From Roseibium aestuarii (lineage in GTDB: Bacteria > Pseudomonadota > Alphaproteobacteria > Rhizobiales > Stappiaceae): a DNA stretch of 64,000 nucleotides. Position 1 is the stretch's first letter; each line of letters opens with the position of its first letter. Both the position numbers and the translations under genes were made by a program. Where the stretch lies: contig NZ_VORA01000001.1 in NCBI RefSeq assembly GCF_008477545.1, positions 744,001 to 808,000 on the forward strand, read 5' to 3'. Positions 16,551 through 27,191 of this stretch are shown one piece after another. The notes beneath the pieces are model-generated. The model did not search any database, was not told the DNA's origin, and worked only from the letters and a program-made list of their open reading frames with translations.

Positions 16551-19040
16551 ATGCGTTTAAGAGTTTCTCCCCTCCGGAATATGCGTTTCGTATTCAAGGT
16601 CAGCGGCAGCTATGGACTGGCGGCCCTGCTCACCGCAGGCGTCGGGGCCATTGGTGTCTTTTCCATCTTCCAGCTGCAGGCCCAGTCGAATGTCTCGGCC
16701 CTTGCCACCGACGTCATGGCCCAGCTGCAGAAGAGTGCATCTCAGCAGCAGGACTATCTCGGTGACACCTCCCTCGCCAAGGCGGACCTGGTCGATCGCA
16801 GTCTGAAGGATCTTCAGACCCGGCTGACCGACCTGCAGGCGATTGTCGCGCCAGGCAGCGATGCGGATGCGGAAGTGAAGGGGTCGCTCGAGGCCGTCAA
16901 CGGCCTGCAGCAGGGTTTCAGCACGATCGTCTCCGCCGTGACGGATCAGAACCGCCGCATGAAGTCGCTTCTCGGCGCCATGACCGGTTTGGAGGAGAAC
17001 ACCCGGGCCATTGTCGATCAGGTGAACAAGGTGCGCACTGCAGCTCAAGCCGCCGTCGCTGACGCCGATGCCCAGCAGTCGAGCGCGGGCAAGCTGGAGC
17101 GCATCCTCATCGACCTGCAGAAGAGCATGGATGGCCTGGAAGGGCAGTTCAAGGCTCTGGCCAACGTGATGGCCAATCCGGTGTCCTTTGCCAGCATGGC
17201 GCCCGGGGCCAAGTCCGCCCCGCGTGAGACCCAGGATCCAGCTCAGGCCTCGGCCTTCGCCAAGGCTCTGGTCGATCAGGTGACCCAGGCCAGTGCGCTG
17301 ACAGTGAAGGGCGTGAATGCCTCCATGCTGGCCGACATGAAGTTTTCCGCCATGGCGGTGGAGAGCGAGGTCGCCAAGCTCGCCGACCTTTCCAATCCGG
17401 TCGAGCGTTCCAAGCTGGCCCAGGGCATCCTGAAGCGGGTCGATGGCCTTGCCCAGCAATCCCAGCGCATTCGCACGACGATCCTTCAGGTTGTCGAGAA
17501 GGCTCGTGATGCCTCCCAGAAGGTGCGGGCCGAACTCGTCCAGACCCAGTCGCTTGCCGATCACACCACGGCTTTCCAGATGGCGACCCTGCAGGCGCGC
17601 AGCAACACCATCGGCAATTTCGCAGGACTGAAGCACATTCCCCGGGATCTCGTGGAGGGCTCTCTGTCCGAGCTGGCAACGACCGTTGCCGCTCTGAAGA
17701 ACGATGCGGGCAGCATGCCGGCCATCAACGGCGCGGTCGCCGCGATCGGCGAGGGCGCGCTTCTCTATGACTCCGAAGTCAGGGCGCTGCTCGACAGCAA
17801 GGCTCTGCTGGACAGCGAGCGCAAGTCGCTCGACAGCCTGCAGGAAAACGTGCGCCGACGCATCACCGCCATGACGTCTGCCCAGGCGCGCCAGACCGCT
17901 GAAGGCGCTCACTTTGCCTTCCTGCTGATCGCCGGGGCCGTTCTGGTCAGCCTTGCGGTGGGTCTCGCACTTGCCTGGGTCATGCACCGGGTCATTACCA
18001 CCCCGACCCGTCAGCTCACGGGCGTCATGGGCCGTCTTGCCGAAGGGGATCTGGAGGTCGACATTCCGCTCTCCGGTCAGCGTGACGAGATCGGCGACAT
18101 GAGCCGGGCCCTGCAGGTGTTCAAGACCAACGCGGCCGAGCGCGTCCAGCTGGAAGCGCAGGCCCGTCTGGATCAGGATGCCCAGAGCGAGCGTCAGACG
18201 CGCATGGACGAGATGATTGCCGGCTTCCGCGTGTCCTCGCAGGATCTTCTGTCCCAGCTGGGGGCGACGGCACTCGACATGAACAGCACCGCCAACAGCC
18301 TCACCGAGATTGCCGCCCTGTCGGCCGAGCAGGCCAGCGACACGGCGCGCATGAGCGAGGCGGCCTCCACCAGCGTAAACAACGTGGCGGGCGCAGCCGA
18401 GGAACTCTCCGCCTCCATCGCCGAGATCGGCGCGCAGGTCGGCCGCACCTCGGAAATCGTGTCCACCGCCAGCACCGCCGTGCGCGACACCAGCGGCAAG
18501 ATGCATGCCCTGGCCGACGCCGCCAGCAAGATCGGGGAGGTCGTCACCCTCATCCAGGCCATCGCGGCCCAGACCAACCTTCTCGCCCTCAACGCCACCA
18601 TCGAGGCCGCACGGGCCGGTGAGGCGGGGCGCGGCTTCGCGGTCGTGGCCTCGGAAGTGAAGGAACTGGCCATGCAGACTTCCCGGGCGACCGAGGAGAT
18701 CAGCCAGCAGATCGCCACGATCCAGGGTTCGACCGATGATGCCGTGGGCGCCATCACCTCCATCGTCTCCACCATGGAGCAGGTCGACGCCTATACGCAG
18801 GCGATTGCCACCGCCGTGGTCCAGCAGAATGCGGCGACGGAGGAGATCTCCGGCAACGTTCATCAGGCCGCACTCGGCACCCATGGTGTTCAAGACAACA
18901 TGACGAACCTGAGCGGAACCGTTGACCGGACCCGCGATGCCTCCCGCGCCGTGCTTGGGGCTGCCGGTCACCTCAGCGAGCGCAGCGACAGTCTGCGAGA
19001 AGAGATCGAGCGCTTCCTCCAGGGCGTCGCGGCCGCCTGA
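16551..19040 (+). CDS. Methyl-accepting chemotaxis protein 1
   Basis: A transmembrane chemoreceptor of 829 residues. TM1 is about residues 17-42, followed by a long, Ala/Ser/Lys-rich helical periplasmic region (about 43-450), TM2 (about 451-478), a HAMP domain ([18 protein letters not shown]) and the cytoplasmic methyl-accepting domain. The signalling tip is conserved ([20 protein letters not shown], near residue 675). The start at 16551 is chosen because its first 17 residues align without gaps with the starts of the two paralogues downstream; GAGG lies six bases ahead. No C-terminal NWETF-type tether is present. The ligand is unknown. No che genes are nearby. Confidence 0.92.
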   Translation: MRLRVSPLRNMRFVFKVSGSYGLAALLTAGVGAIGVFSIFQLQAQSNVSALATDVMAQLQKSASQQQDYLGDTSLAKADLVDRSLKDLQTRLTDLQAIVAPGSDADAEVKGSLEAVNGLQQGFSTIVSAVTDQNRRMKSLLGAMTGLEENTRAIVDQVNKVRTAAQAAVADADAQQSSAGKLERILIDLQKSMDGLEGQFKALANVMANPVSFASMAPGAKSAPRETQDPAQASAFAKALVDQVTQASALTVKGVNASMLADMKFSAMAVESEVAKLADLSNPVERSKLAQGILKRVDGLAQQSQRIRTTILQVVEKARDASQKVRAELVQTQSLADHTTAFQMATLQARSNTIGNFAGLKHIPRDLVEGSLSELATTVAALKNDAGSMPAINGAVAAIGEGALLYDSEVRALLDSKALLDSERKSLDSLQENVRRRITAMTSAQARQTAEGAHFAFLLIAGAVLVSLAVGLALAWVMHRVITTPTRQLTGVMGRLAEGDLEVDIPLSGQRDEIGDMSRALQVFKTNAAERVQLEAQARLDQDAQSERQTRMDEMIAGFRVSSQDLLSQLGATALDMNSTANSLTEIAALSAEQASDTARMSEAASTSVNNVAGAAEELSASIAEIGAQVGRTSEIVSTASTAVRDTSGKMHALADAASKIGEVVTLIQAIAAQTNLLALNATIEAARAGEAGRGFAVVASEVKELAMQTSRATEEISQQIATIQGSTDDAVGAITSIVSTMEQVDAYTQAIATAVVQQNAATEEISGNVHQAALGTHGVQDNMTNLSGTVDRTRDASRAVLGAAGHLSERSDSLREEIERFLQGVAAA

Positions 19041-19063
19041 TCTGCCCCTGATCAAGACTGACG

Positions 19064-19093
19064 AAAGGCTCCGGTGTCACCGCCGGGGCCTTT
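19064..19093 (+). terminator. Hairpin after chemoreceptor 1
   Basis: Arms AAAGGCTCCGG and CCGGGGCCTTT form an 11-bp stem (one T-G pair) around an 8-nt loop, 23 bases after the stop codon, indicating separate transcription of the next chemoreceptor. Confidence 0.75.
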
Positions 19094-19219
19094 CCTGTTG
19101 AAGACCGTGAACCGGCGCGCGCTGCACTGCGAAAAGGTCCGGGTAAATCTACGGTTTTTCATCCTTTGTTTATTGGCACGTCTCACATTGTAAGAAATTT
19201 CGTATCTGGAGATCGCAAC

Positions 19220-21685
19220 GTGAAATCGTTCCTCAAGCCTCTTGGAAATCTTGGGTTCTCTTGGAAGGTTGGCGGCGGCTTTGCCACCATGATCGTCCTC
19301 GCCGGAACGATCGGCGCGGTCGGCACGCTGTCCATTCTCGAGCTGCGTGACCAGAATCAGGTGACCTCGCAGGCCTCCACCGTGATGGCCTCGCTTCAGG
19401 AAGTTGCGGCCCAGCGGGAAGCGTTCCTGCTGAGCAAGGAACTGGCCATGGCCGACACCATCCGCCTGCGTTCCGGCGATCTGGTGCGCGAGCTCGATGC
19501 CCTTGCCGGGCTGCTTGACCCGGACTCCGCCGGCGGCAAGAAGGCGGAGATGGCACGTGCGTCTGTTGCCGACCTCTCTGGCGAATTCGATACGGTCCTG
19601 AAGGCCGTGATCGGCCAGAACACCAGCATGCAGAAGATGGAAGTCACCACAGCCGAGCTCGAGAAGGCCGGTCTCCAGGTGTCCGCGCTCATGGCTGCCA
19701 TGGCTGAAGAGGCCAATGCGGTGGCTGCCGAAGCGGCCTCCACCCGCGCCCAGGCCAGTGCCTTCTATGCTTCTCTTGCCGACATCAAGCGCGAGTCCGA
19801 CGGCATGGCCGACACGCTCCAGCGCTACCGTCTGGCATCCATGGCAACCGGTGACGATGCCGCCAGCAAGGCCGCCGAACTGATTGCCCAGGCCCGTGCC
19901 CATGCGGATGCGCTGATCCGGTCGTCCGAGGTGATTGCCGGCGTAAAGATCGAGGGCATCGACCCGAAGAAGCTGGAGCAGATGAAGACCGATGCCTCCA
20001 AGCTGACCGGCAATCTGGACGACATGGAAAAGGCCTCCTCGGCCGTGAAGCAGCAGAAATACCGCTCGGCCGTCGGCACCCGCACGACCTATCTCGCCAA
20101 GGCCGCCGACGAGCTGAACGTGGATGTGGCCAAGGCCGTGGAAACCTCCCGCGCCAAGGCGGAAGCTGCCATCGAGCAGGCCACCCGGGTGCGCCAGGTC
20201 GCCGGTCAGGCCGATGCGCTGGTGCGCGAAACCTATGCCCTTCAGGCCAGCACCCTGAACTTCCTCAACAAGATGGGCCAGAACGAGCTGATGGCCGTCG
20301 AGGATCATCTGGTCACGATCCGCGATCTGGGCGAGAAACTTGCCACGGGCGCTGCGGTCTTCCCGAAGGTGACGGACGCGACCCAGGCGATCCAGGCCAG
20401 CATCGAGACCTTCGAGGGGGACTTCGAAAAGCTGAGCGCAGCCGCAGATGCCTTCGAAGGCGCCGTCTTCAGCCTGACCATGTATTCCCAGGAAGTGCGC
20501 GACAACATTTCCCAGGTGGTGGCCGCCCAGCTCGCCGCCTCGTCGCGGGCCGCCGACATGGCCCTCATCGGCATCGGCAGCACCCTGGTCATCGCCATTG
20601 CCTTCGGCGTCCTGCTCGCCACCGTCCTGTCCCTGGTCATCACCCGTCCGACCCGCGCCCTGACCATGGTCATGGGGCGTCTGGCCGATGGCGACACCGA
20701 TGTGGAAATCCCCCACACCGACCAGAAGGACGAGATCGGCGCCATGAGCCGCACCGTTCAGGTCTTCCGGGACAATGCGCTGGAACGCATCCGTCTGGAG
20801 GAGCTCGACGAGGAGCGACAGCAGAACCAGGTACGCCGCCAGCGCGACATCGACGCCATGATCGTCGAGTTCCGCGACAACGTGCAGGCCGTCCTCTCCA
20901 GCCTCGATGCCACCGCCCGCGAAATGGACGGCACGGCCTCTGCCCTCAGCACCCTGGCGGCCAGCAGCTCCGAACAGGCGAGCAATACCGCCGAAGCCAG
21001 CCTGCAGGCGTCCATGAACGTGGAGAACGTTGCCGGCGCCGCCGAGGAGCTCTCCGCCTCCATCAGCGAGATCAGTTCCCAGGTCGAGCGCACCTCCTCC
21101 ATCGTCTCTCGTGCCACCAGCTCGGTTCAGGACACCAACGGCAAGGTCCAGCATCTGGCCGAAGCCGCCGGCAAGATCGGTGAGGTCGTGACCCTGATCC
21201 AGGCGATTGCAGAACAGACCAACCTTCTGGCGCTGAACGCCACCATCGAGGCCGCCCGTGCGGGTGACGCCGGCAAGGGCTTCGCCGTCGTGGCGGCGGA
21301 AGTGAAGGAACTGGCCAACCAGACCTCGCGGGCGACCGAAGAGATCAGCACCCAGATCTCCGCGATCCAGGGCTCGACCAGCGAGGCGGTGAATGCGATC
21401 GCCGCCATCTCCGAGACCATGAACGAGGTCAACAGCTACACCCAGGCCATTGCCTCGGCTGTCACCCAGCAGGGCGCCGCCACCGAGGAAATCTCCACCA
21501 ACGTGCTGCGGGCCTCGGAAGGCACCCGGGCGGTTCAGGCGAACATGGAATCCCTGTCCCGCGCGGTGGAAGAGACCCAGCAGGCCTCCGGCACGGTTCT
21601 CTCCGCGGCCGGTCATCTGGGCGAGCGCGGTCATGCCCTGCGCAACGAGGTCGAGGGCTTCCTCGCCCGCGTCGCCAGCGCCTGA
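19220..21685 (+). CDS. Methyl-accepting chemotaxis protein 2
   Basis: The second of three tandem chemoreceptor paralogues, 821 residues from a GTG at 19220 with CTGGAGA upstream. It shares the architecture of its neighbours: TM1 (about residues 17-40), a large helical periplasmic domain, TM2 (about residues 450-475, [20 protein letters not shown]), HAMP ([20 protein letters not shown]) and signalling domain with [20 protein letters not shown]. The periplasmic part contains [14 protein letters not shown], a segment matched in chemoreceptor 3 ([13 protein letters not shown]) and more loosely in 1, so the sensory domains are homologous as well. Closed by its own terminator. Confidence 0.92.
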   Translation: MKSFLKPLGNLGFSWKVGGGFATMIVLAGTIGAVGTLSILELRDQNQVTSQASTVMASLQEVAAQREAFLLSKELAMADTIRLRSGDLVRELDALAGLLDPDSAGGKKAEMARASVADLSGEFDTVLKAVIGQNTSMQKMEVTTAELEKAGLQVSALMAAMAEEANAVAAEAASTRAQASAFYASLADIKRESDGMADTLQRYRLASMATGDDAASKAAELIAQARAHADALIRSSEVIAGVKIEGIDPKKLEQMKTDASKLTGNLDDMEKASSAVKQQKYRSAVGTRTTYLAKAADELNVDVAKAVETSRAKAEAAIEQATRVRQVAGQADALVRETYALQASTLNFLNKMGQNELMAVEDHLVTIRDLGEKLATGAAVFPKVTDATQAIQASIETFEGDFEKLSAAADAFEGAVFSLTMYSQEVRDNISQVVAAQLAASSRAADMALIGIGSTLVIAIAFGVLLATVLSLVITRPTRALTMVMGRLADGDTDVEIPHTDQKDEIGAMSRTVQVFRDNALERIRLEELDEERQQNQVRRQRDIDAMIVEFRDNVQAVLSSLDATAREMDGTASALSTLAASSSEQASNTAEASLQASMNVENVAGAAEELSASISEISSQVERTSSIVSRATSSVQDTNGKVQHLAEAAGKIGEVVTLIQAIAEQTNLLALNATIEAARAGDAGKGFAVVAAEVKELANQTSRATEEISTQISAIQGSTSEAVNAIAAISETMNEVNSYTQAIASAVTQQGAATEEISTNVLRASEGTRAVQANMESLSRAVEETQQASGTVLSAAGHLGERGHALRNEVEGFLARVASA

Positions 21686-21727
21686 AACCGGCTCCGGATC
21701 CATGCGGATCCGCCCAGGCAAAAGACC

Positions 21728-21760
21728 AAAGCCCCCGTACCGGCCGGTTCGGGGGCTTTT
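21728..21760. terminator. Terminator after chemoreceptor 2
   Basis: AAAGCCCCCG and CGGGGGCTTTT arms enclose a CCGGCCGG centre, followed by CTGTTT. It lies 43 bases after the stop codon and is T-flanked on both strands. Confidence 0.85.
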
Positions 21761-21905
21761 CTGTTTCATATGGAGTCAATAATCATGAGAAGAAACAGTG
21801 GCTTCCATCTGTCTCTTTTCATGCCGCATTGCGGTATTGCGAGATAAACCAATTTTTCAAACTGATCCGTCATCCTCCTGACAAATGACATGTGGGAGGA
21901 ATTCA

Positions 21906-24371
21906 GTGAACCGTCTGCTCAGACCCCTTGGGAACGTGCGCCTGACCTGGAAACTCGGGGGAGGATGCGCTGCCCTTGTGCTGCTGACCGCCGCCCTCGG
22001 CGGCTTTGCCACGCTTTCGATCCTGGACCTGCGGACCCAGTCCCAGAATGGCGCGTCGGCAACGGAGGTGGTGGCCGCCCTTCAGCAGGTCGCCGCAGAA
22101 CGGGAAGCCTATCTCAAGCTGAAGACGGAAGACGCCGCCAGCGCCGCTGAAACGGGCATGGCCGACCTGAGCGCCTCCCTGGCCAGTCTCAATGCAGCAC
22201 TGCCCGAGGGGAGTGCGGCCAAGGCCAGCGTCGTCACGGCCACCGAGCAGGTCGAAGCCCTCAAGGCCCGCTTTGCCGATGTGGTCGCCAGCACCGGCGT
22301 TCAGCAGGAAGCCCTCTCCCGCCTGCTGACCTCGTCCAGCAGCCTGCAGTCCCTCGCCAATTCCATCGCCGATCAGATGCAGACCCTGCGCCGCAGTGCC
22401 TCTGCCGAAGCCAAGGCCGCCGGCGGCCTGCGCAACCGGGCGGACAAGGTTCTTCAGCTGATTGCCGAGATCCAGGAAGAGACCCTGGTCCTCGACGAGG
22501 GTCTTGCCACCCTGAAGCAGCTCGAGAATTCCTTCGATGCCGACGCGGCCGACAAGGCCAAGGAGCTGTTCGGCAAGATGGACGCGTCTGCCGCCAGCCT
22601 TCAGGCTTCTGCCGGCAAGGTCGGCAAGCTGAAGATCGAAGGCGTCGAGCCGGAAAAGGTTCAGGCCATGGTGGAGATGGGCGGCCAGCTGGTCGGCTTC
22701 ATCAACCAGTCCTCCACCGCCACCAGCAACATCGACAAGGTGCGTGCCCGGGTGGCCGCCACCAAGCTGCTGCAGGAAATCACCGCCGCAAGCCATGCCC
22801 TGCGCCGTCAGGCCTTCGCCGCCTCCAGCGAAGCCGGACAGGTCGCCGCCAAGGCCACCTCTCAGGTGACCGTTGTGGAGCTGGTCGCCGTGAACGCAGA
22901 CCGCTTTGTCAAGGAAGCGCTGGCGCTTGAAGCCAAGACCATGTCCCTCTTCGCCGGTCTGGCCGGCACCAGAATCGAGGACGTGAACACCGAGCTGGAC
23001 ATTCTCTCCAGCATCGCCAGCACCCTTCTGGCAGATTCCTCGGCCTTCCCGGCAGTGAAGGGTCCGACGGAAGCCATCCTTGCCGAGGTTGAGCACTTCC
23101 GCACCGAGTTCGCCAACCTGAACGCCGCCTATGGCGCCATGCAGGCCGCGACCACGGCCCTGAACGAACTCGACAGCGCCGTGCGTGAAGGCATCACGGG
23201 TCTGACCCAGAGCCAGGCGGCCGAGGCTGCCAGCAAGTCCGAACTGACGCTGACGCTGATCGGCACCGCCGTGGTCATCTCGATTGCCTTCGGCGTCCTG
23301 ATCGCCATGGTGCTGTCTCTGGTGATCGTGCGTCCGACCCGGGCGCTGACCGACGTGATGGCCCGTCTGGCTGCCGGTGACACCGACCTCGAGATCCCCT
23401 CGACCGAACAAAAGGACGAGATCGGCGACATGAGCCGCACGGTCCGCGTCTTCCGCGACAATGCCATCGAGCGTCGCCGTCTGGAGGCGCAGAGTGCTGA
23501 GGAGAACCAGCGTCAGACTGCCCGCCAGTCTGCGGTCGACACGCTCATCTCCGGCTTCCGCGAGAGCGTTCAGACCCTCTTCGGCGCGCTGGATACGACC
23601 GCGCAGGAAATGGACGGCACCGCCCGGTCGCTGGGCGACATCGCCGGTCGTTCGGCCACGCAGGCCGCCAACACCAACCGCGCCAGCGAGGAAGCTTCCA
23701 TGAACGTGGAGAATGTCGCCGGTGCGGCCGAGGAGCTCTCCGCCTCCATCGGCGAGATCAGCTCCCAGGTGTCGCGCACCACGGAGATTGTCTCCTCCGC
23801 CACCCAGGCGGTGCGCGAGACCAATGGCAAGGTCACCGTTCTGGCGGAAGCAGCCGGCAAGATCGGCGAGGTCGTCACCCTGATCCAGGCCATTGCCGAA
23901 CAGACCAACCTTCTGGCGCTGAACGCCACCATCGAGGCTGCACGCGCCGGGGATGCAGGCAAGGGCTTCGCCGTCGTTGCGGCGGAAGTGAAGGAACTGG
24001 CCAACCAGACCTCCAAGGCGACCGAGGAGATTTCCTCCCAGATCGCCACCATCCAGGGCTCGACCACTGAGGCGGTGGACGCCATCTCCTCGATCTCCTC
24101 GATCATGGAACAGGTGGACGGCTACACCCAGGCCATTGCGGCAGCCGTCTCCCAGCAGGGCGCGGCAACCACCGAGATCTCCGGCAACGTGCAGCGTGCT
24201 TCGGAAGGCACCCGCGAGGTCCAATCCAACATGCATGCCCTGTCCGATGCGGTGGAGGAAACGCAGCAGGCCTCCGGCTCTGTCCTGTCGGCCGCCGAGG
24301 AACTGGGCGCCCGCAGCGACGAGCTGAAGCGCGAGATCGCCAGCTTCCTCGAGCAGGTGGCAGCGGCCTGA
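21906..24371 (+). CDS. Methyl-accepting chemotaxis protein 3
   Basis: The third tandem chemoreceptor, 821 residues from a GTG at 21906 with a strong GGGAGGA ribosome site; exactly the same length as receptor 2 and most similar to it. Layout: TM1 (about 17-42), helical periplasmic domain, TM2 ([20 protein letters not shown]), HAMP ([20 protein letters not shown]), then the signalling domain with [20 protein letters not shown]. Like the others it ends without a receptor-modifying-enzyme tether, in FLEQVAAA. The cytoplasmic halves of receptors 2 and 3 are nearly identical while the periplasmic halves diverge, as expected for duplication followed by sensory change. Confidence 0.92.
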   Translation: MNRLLRPLGNVRLTWKLGGGCAALVLLTAALGGFATLSILDLRTQSQNGASATEVVAALQQVAAEREAYLKLKTEDAASAAETGMADLSASLASLNAALPEGSAAKASVVTATEQVEALKARFADVVASTGVQQEALSRLLTSSSSLQSLANSIADQMQTLRRSASAEAKAAGGLRNRADKVLQLIAEIQEETLVLDEGLATLKQLENSFDADAADKAKELFGKMDASAASLQASAGKVGKLKIEGVEPEKVQAMVEMGGQLVGFINQSSTATSNIDKVRARVAATKLLQEITAASHALRRQAFAASSEAGQVAAKATSQVTVVELVAVNADRFVKEALALEAKTMSLFAGLAGTRIEDVNTELDILSSIASTLLADSSAFPAVKGPTEAILAEVEHFRTEFANLNAAYGAMQAATTALNELDSAVREGITGLTQSQAAEAASKSELTLTLIGTAVVISIAFGVLIAMVLSLVIVRPTRALTDVMARLAAGDTDLEIPSTEQKDEIGDMSRTVRVFRDNAIERRRLEAQSAEENQRQTARQSAVDTLISGFRESVQTLFGALDTTAQEMDGTARSLGDIAGRSATQAANTNRASEEASMNVENVAGAAEELSASIGEISSQVSRTTEIVSSATQAVRETNGKVTVLAEAAGKIGEVVTLIQAIAEQTNLLALNATIEAARAGDAGKGFAVVAAEVKELANQTSKATEEISSQIATIQGSTTEAVDAISSISSIMEQVDGYTQAIAAAVSQQGAATTEISGNVQRASEGTREVQSNMHALSDAVEETQQASGSVLSAAEELGARSDELKREIASFLEQVAAA

Positions 24372-24401
24372 CCGGCCTCTCCGTAGCCCGAGACGAATAC
24401 A

Positions 24402-24436
24402 AAGACCCCCGGCCGGATGCCTCCGGTCGGGGGTCT
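24402..24436. terminator. Terminator after chemoreceptor 3
   Basis: A long stem (AGACCCCCGGCCGG / CCGGTCGGGGGTCT, one G-T pair) with a short loop, followed by TGTCTTTT. It lies between the chemoreceptor and the convergent YihY/BrkB gene and may serve both. Confidence 0.9.
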
Positions 24437-24470
24437 TGTCTTTTGCGGGGACAGGAGCAGGGGGGGATGA

Positions 24471-25613
24471 CTAACGCCCGTCGCCCGGCACCAGTCCGGT
24501 CGGCGCCAGCAGGCTTCTCACCTTCAGATAGGCCTTGCGCAGGCCGAGGCTTCGGGTCTCGCCCACCGTGTCGGCGACAGTTGCATCCCGCTCGCCCATG
24601 GGCCTGTCGGGCCCGATGGTGGAATCGAGCGCCGTCTGGTGTTCGATTTCCGCGTTCAGCTCGGCTCCGAGCAGCACCACATAGGTGGAGAGATAGATCC
24701 ACATCATCAGGCCGATGACAGCACCGAGCGAGCCATAGGTCGCGCCATAGTCGCCGAAACGGGAGAGGTAGAAGGCAAAGCCTGCGGCAACCGCGATCAT
24801 GGCGACGGCGGCAAAGAGCGCGCCCGGCGTGATCCAGCGCCATTTCGCGCCGCGCCGGCTGGGGCCCCAGCGATAGAGCGCGCCGATGCCGAAGACTGAG
24901 CCGCCCAGAAGCAGCAAGGGCACGGAAATGCCTGCAATCAGGGCATAGAGGCCGTCGAGCCCCAGAGCACCGAAGACGAGGGGCAGGGTGACGGCGCTGT
25001 TGAGGACGATCAGGCCGAAGATCAGGATCGACAGGGTGAAGGCCAGCGTCAGGCCTTTCACCACGAGGAAGTTCCGCGTCTCGGCTTCCTTGTAGGCGAC
25101 ATTCATGGCCTGAAACAGCGCCGCAACCCCCTTGTTGGCGGACCAGAGCGCGGCAACCAGCGAAATGACGAAGGAAACCCCAAGCGTCTGGTCGGTGCGC
25201 GTCACCAGCCGGGTGAGTTCGCCGCGGATGATCTCCATGGCTCCGGCAGGCACGTAGAGCTCGAACCGGTCAAGCTGGTCGCCGAGCGTCATCGGATCGG
25301 TGAGCAGACCGTAGAGCGACACCAAGGCGCCGAGCGCGGGCACGAGAGAGAGAATGATGAAGAAGGTCGAACCGGCGGCGATCAGCCCGATGTTGTCGTC
25401 CTGAAGCTTGTCGCGGACACGCAGCAGGATATCGAGCCAGCCCCGGGACGGGATCTGGGTGATGGAGCGCGCCCGCCGTCCCCGTCCACGCTGGCCGCGC
25501 CAGTCGGCCGTCGCGACGTCGTCTCCTGATCCACGCTCGGGCGTGGGCGCTGCCGTGCCGATCCGGGGGCGGTTCGCATCTCGGGCGAGGGTGTCGGAGG
25601 TCGAATTGGCCAT
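24471..25613 (-). CDS. YihY/virulence factor BrkB family membrane protein
   Basis: An inner-membrane protein of the YihY/BrkB family (once misannotated as RNase BN), with six predicted helices in residues about 80-330. Characteristic segments are DNIGLIAAGSTFFIILSLVP, SLVAALWSANKGVAALFQAMN and YGSLGAVIGLMMWIYLS. The ATG at 25613 (380 residues) has GGAG just upstream; the frame is open further to 25889 but overlaps the divergent PfpI promoter. About 75 N-terminal residues are basic and disordered. Function in the family is unsettled (transport or envelope roles suggested). Confidence 0.88.
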   Translation of the reverse strand: MANSTSDTLARDANRPRIGTAAPTPERGSGDDVATADWRGQRGRGRRARSITQIPSRGWLDILLRVRDKLQDDNIGLIAAGSTFFIILSLVPALGALVSLYGLLTDPMTLGDQLDRFELYVPAGAMEIIRGELTRLVTRTDQTLGVSFVISLVAALWSANKGVAALFQAMNVAYKEAETRNFLVVKGLTLAFTLSILIFGLIVLNSAVTLPLVFGALGLDGLYALIAGISVPLLLLGGSVFGIGALYRWGPSRRGAKWRWITPGALFAAVAMIAVAAGFAFYLSRFGDYGATYGSLGAVIGLMMWIYLSTYVVLLGAELNAEIEHQTALDSTIGPDRPMGERDATVADTVGETRSLGLRKAYLKVRSLLAPTGLVPGDGR

Positions 25614-25785
25614 GGGGCTCCGTCCGTCAGGGGGCTGTGCGGGTGGCGGGTTCCTGGCAGGGCAACGCGGGAATGAGGCAGTCCGTTCCCCGAAAAGCCC
25701 CAGAAATGGCCCGATTTCAGGTGGAACGACCGGGTGCCGCTCGTGTTTTCGTCCCATCTGTTCCCGAAATAAAAGGAGAGGCGAC

Positions 25786-26346
25786 ATGCCCAAGATCACT
25801 GAAGCACGCATCCTTATCATGTCCACCAACGGCTTCGAGCAGTCGGAGCTGGAAGTTCCGCTGAACAAGCTGAAAGAGGCCGGCGCCACCGTTCATGTGG
25901 CCACGCCGGATGGCGAGGACATCAAGGGTTGGGACGACAAGAACTGGGGCGGCACCGTTAAGGCCGATTTGGCGCTGACCAAGGTCGCGGCACAGGACTA
26001 TGATGCGCTGGTCCTCCCGGGTGGCCAGATCAACCCGGACGTGCTGCGCGTCAATGACGACGCGCTCGCGCTGGTCAAGGCCTTCGTCCATGGCGGCAAG
26101 ACCGTTGCAGCCATCTGTCATGCCCCGTGGCTGCTGGTGGAAGCCGGTGCCCTGAAGGGCCGAGAGGCAACCTCCTACAAGTCGATCAAGACCGACGTGG
26201 AGAATGCAGGTGCCCATTGGCGCGATGCGGAAGTCGTCTGCGACAACGGCATCATCACCTCCCGCTCGCCCGAGGATCTGGACGCCTTCGTGTCCAAGAT
26301 CATCGAGGAAGTGGAAGAAGGCGAGCATCGCCGCAACGCCGCCTGA
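25786..26346 (+). CDS. PfpI/DJ-1 family protein (type 1 glutamine amidotransferase-like)
   Basis: A 186-residue protein of the DJ-1/PfpI superfamily, similar to YhbO-type stress proteins, some of which act as proteases, chaperones or protein/nucleotide deglycases. The nucleophile elbow AAICHAPW (Cys about residue 111) is intact, together with ILIMSTNGFEQSEL, YDALVLPGGQINPD and the C-terminal ITSRSPEDLDAF. The ATG at 25786 follows AAAAGGAGAGGCGAC. It is monocistronic and ends at a strong terminator. Confidence 0.9.
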   Translation: MPKITEARILIMSTNGFEQSELEVPLNKLKEAGATVHVATPDGEDIKGWDDKNWGGTVKADLALTKVAAQDYDALVLPGGQINPDVLRVNDDALALVKAFVHGGKTVAAICHAPWLLVEAGALKGREATSYKSIKTDVENAGAHWRDAEVVCDNGIITSRSPEDLDAFVSKIIEEVEEGEHRRNAA

Positions 26347-26378
26347 GCGCGGCGCCACGGATCTGACGAAATGCAAGG

Positions 26379-26408
26379 GGGCGCGGACCATCGGTCCGCG
26401 CCCTCTTT
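26379..26408 (+). terminator. Strong terminator after PfpI gene
   Basis: A perfect 11-bp stem (GGGCGCGGACC / GGTCCGCGCCC) with a 3-nt loop, followed by TCTTTT, 32 bases after the stop codon. Confidence 0.92.
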
Positions 26409-26420
26409 TCATGTCTCTTG

Positions 26421-26508
26421 CCATTCTCGGCCTCGTGCCGAGGCGCTCGCCAACGCTGGCTCTGAGGCTCCAGCACTGGATGCTCGGGACGAGCCCGAGC
26501 ATGACGTT
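26421..26508. repeat. Intergenic palindromic repeat, copy A (divergent)
   Basis: Begins CCATTCTCGGCCTCGTGCCG and ends with GGGACGAGCCCGAGCATGACG, sharing its two ends with copies B and C but with a diverged middle (GCTCGCCAACGCTGGC). Non-coding. It looks like a decayed member of the same mobile-type repeat family. Confidence 0.7.
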
Positions 26509-26580
26509 GGGGGGAGTATGCTGTTCAGCCTGCACGGAGATCGCAAGGGCCCTCGCTGTGCGCAGAACGCCCCCACGCTG

Positions 26581-26670
26581 TCATTCTCGGCCCTGTGCCG
26601 AGAATCCAGCCTCATGGGGTCTAGGCCCCACGGACAAAATGCTGCTCGCGACACGCCCGCGCATGACGGA
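26581..26670. repeat. Intergenic palindromic repeat, copy B
   Basis: Begins TCATTCTCGGCCCTGTGCCG followed by AGAATCCAGCC, has a CCACGGACAAAATGC segment in the middle, and ends CGACACGCCCGCGCATGACGG. The ends are short palindromes (CTCGGC...GCCGAG). This is a typical dispersed alphaproteobacterial intergenic element of about 90 bp. Confidence 0.8.
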
Positions 26671-26742
26671 GGGAGGGGCACGAAATGCTGGCTGAGTAGG
26701 GATCGTCCGAGGCCTTGGCTCTCAGCAACATGCCCGGCGATG

Positions 26743-26830
26743 GTCATTCTCGGCCTTGTGCCGAGAATCCAGCCTTTCTTCGCACCCCAGTCCCACGGAC
26801 AGAATGCCCGGGACACGCCCGCGCATGACG
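26743..26830. repeat. Intergenic palindromic repeat, copy C
   Basis: Same element as copy B: GTCATTCTCGGCCTTGTGCCG, AGAATCCAGCC, then CCCACGGACAGAATGC, and GGACACGCCCGCGCATGACGG at the end. Same orientation as B, 160 bp downstream. The three copies fill most of the 500-bp space between the PfpI gene and the Rho-N-like gene. Confidence 0.8.
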
Positions 26831-26847
26831 GGCACCAAGCCCCGCGA

Positions 26848-27108
26848 TCAGTGATTCCGCAGGGCCTCGATCAGCTGCCGCTTGTCCATTTCCGAGCGAT
26901 GAGGGATCTCCAGCTCGCGGGCCCGGTCATAGAGCTCCTTGCGGGTCCATTCCTCGTAGGGCTTCGCTTCGCCACCTTTCTTCGAAGGCTCGTCGCCACC
27001 CGCCTTGGCATTGGAGATGCGGGCGGCCTTTTCCTTGCTCATGCCTTCGTCGCGCAGGTCTTCGTAGAGCTTGTCGTCCTTGATGGACGGTCCGTGGTCC
27101 TTGGTCAT
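26848..27108 (-). CDS. Small Rho N-terminal-domain-like protein
   Basis: An 86-residue, strongly charged protein. Residues about 1-45 (KDHGPSIKDDKLYEDLRDEG, then MSKEKAARISNA) match a small domain often found in DUF7218-type proteins, and residues about 48-86 (YEEWTRKELYDRARELEI...DKRQLIEALRNH) resemble the Rho termination factor N-terminal/SAP-like helical fold. These proteins are common in rhizobia and relatives; nucleic-acid binding or a stress role is possible but not shown. The ATG has an excellent ribosome site (AGGAGGCTGACCC). Confidence 0.82.
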   Translation of the reverse strand: MTKDHGPSIKDDKLYEDLRDEGMSKEKAARISNAKAGGDEPSKKGGEAKPYEEWTRKELYDRARELEIPHRSEMDKRQLIEALRNH

Positions 27109-27191
27109 GGGTCAGCCTCCTGGGTGATGCCGTGGGTCCTTCGACCAACGGACCACCCGGGAGGAGGGTTCCGGACGAGAGCGCCCGATCC

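Noticed and set aside
16557-19055. An 832-codon minus-strand frame opposite chemoreceptor 1 (similar ones lie opposite receptors 2 and 3)
   Set aside because: These are mirror frames of the conserved chemoreceptor genes, caused by high GC at third codon positions; none has a ribosome site or recognisable domain.
19173-19190. TTGGCACG before chemoreceptor 2 as a sigma54 promoter
   Set aside because: The -24 half is good, but the -12 position carries AT instead of GC at the required 10-bp distance.
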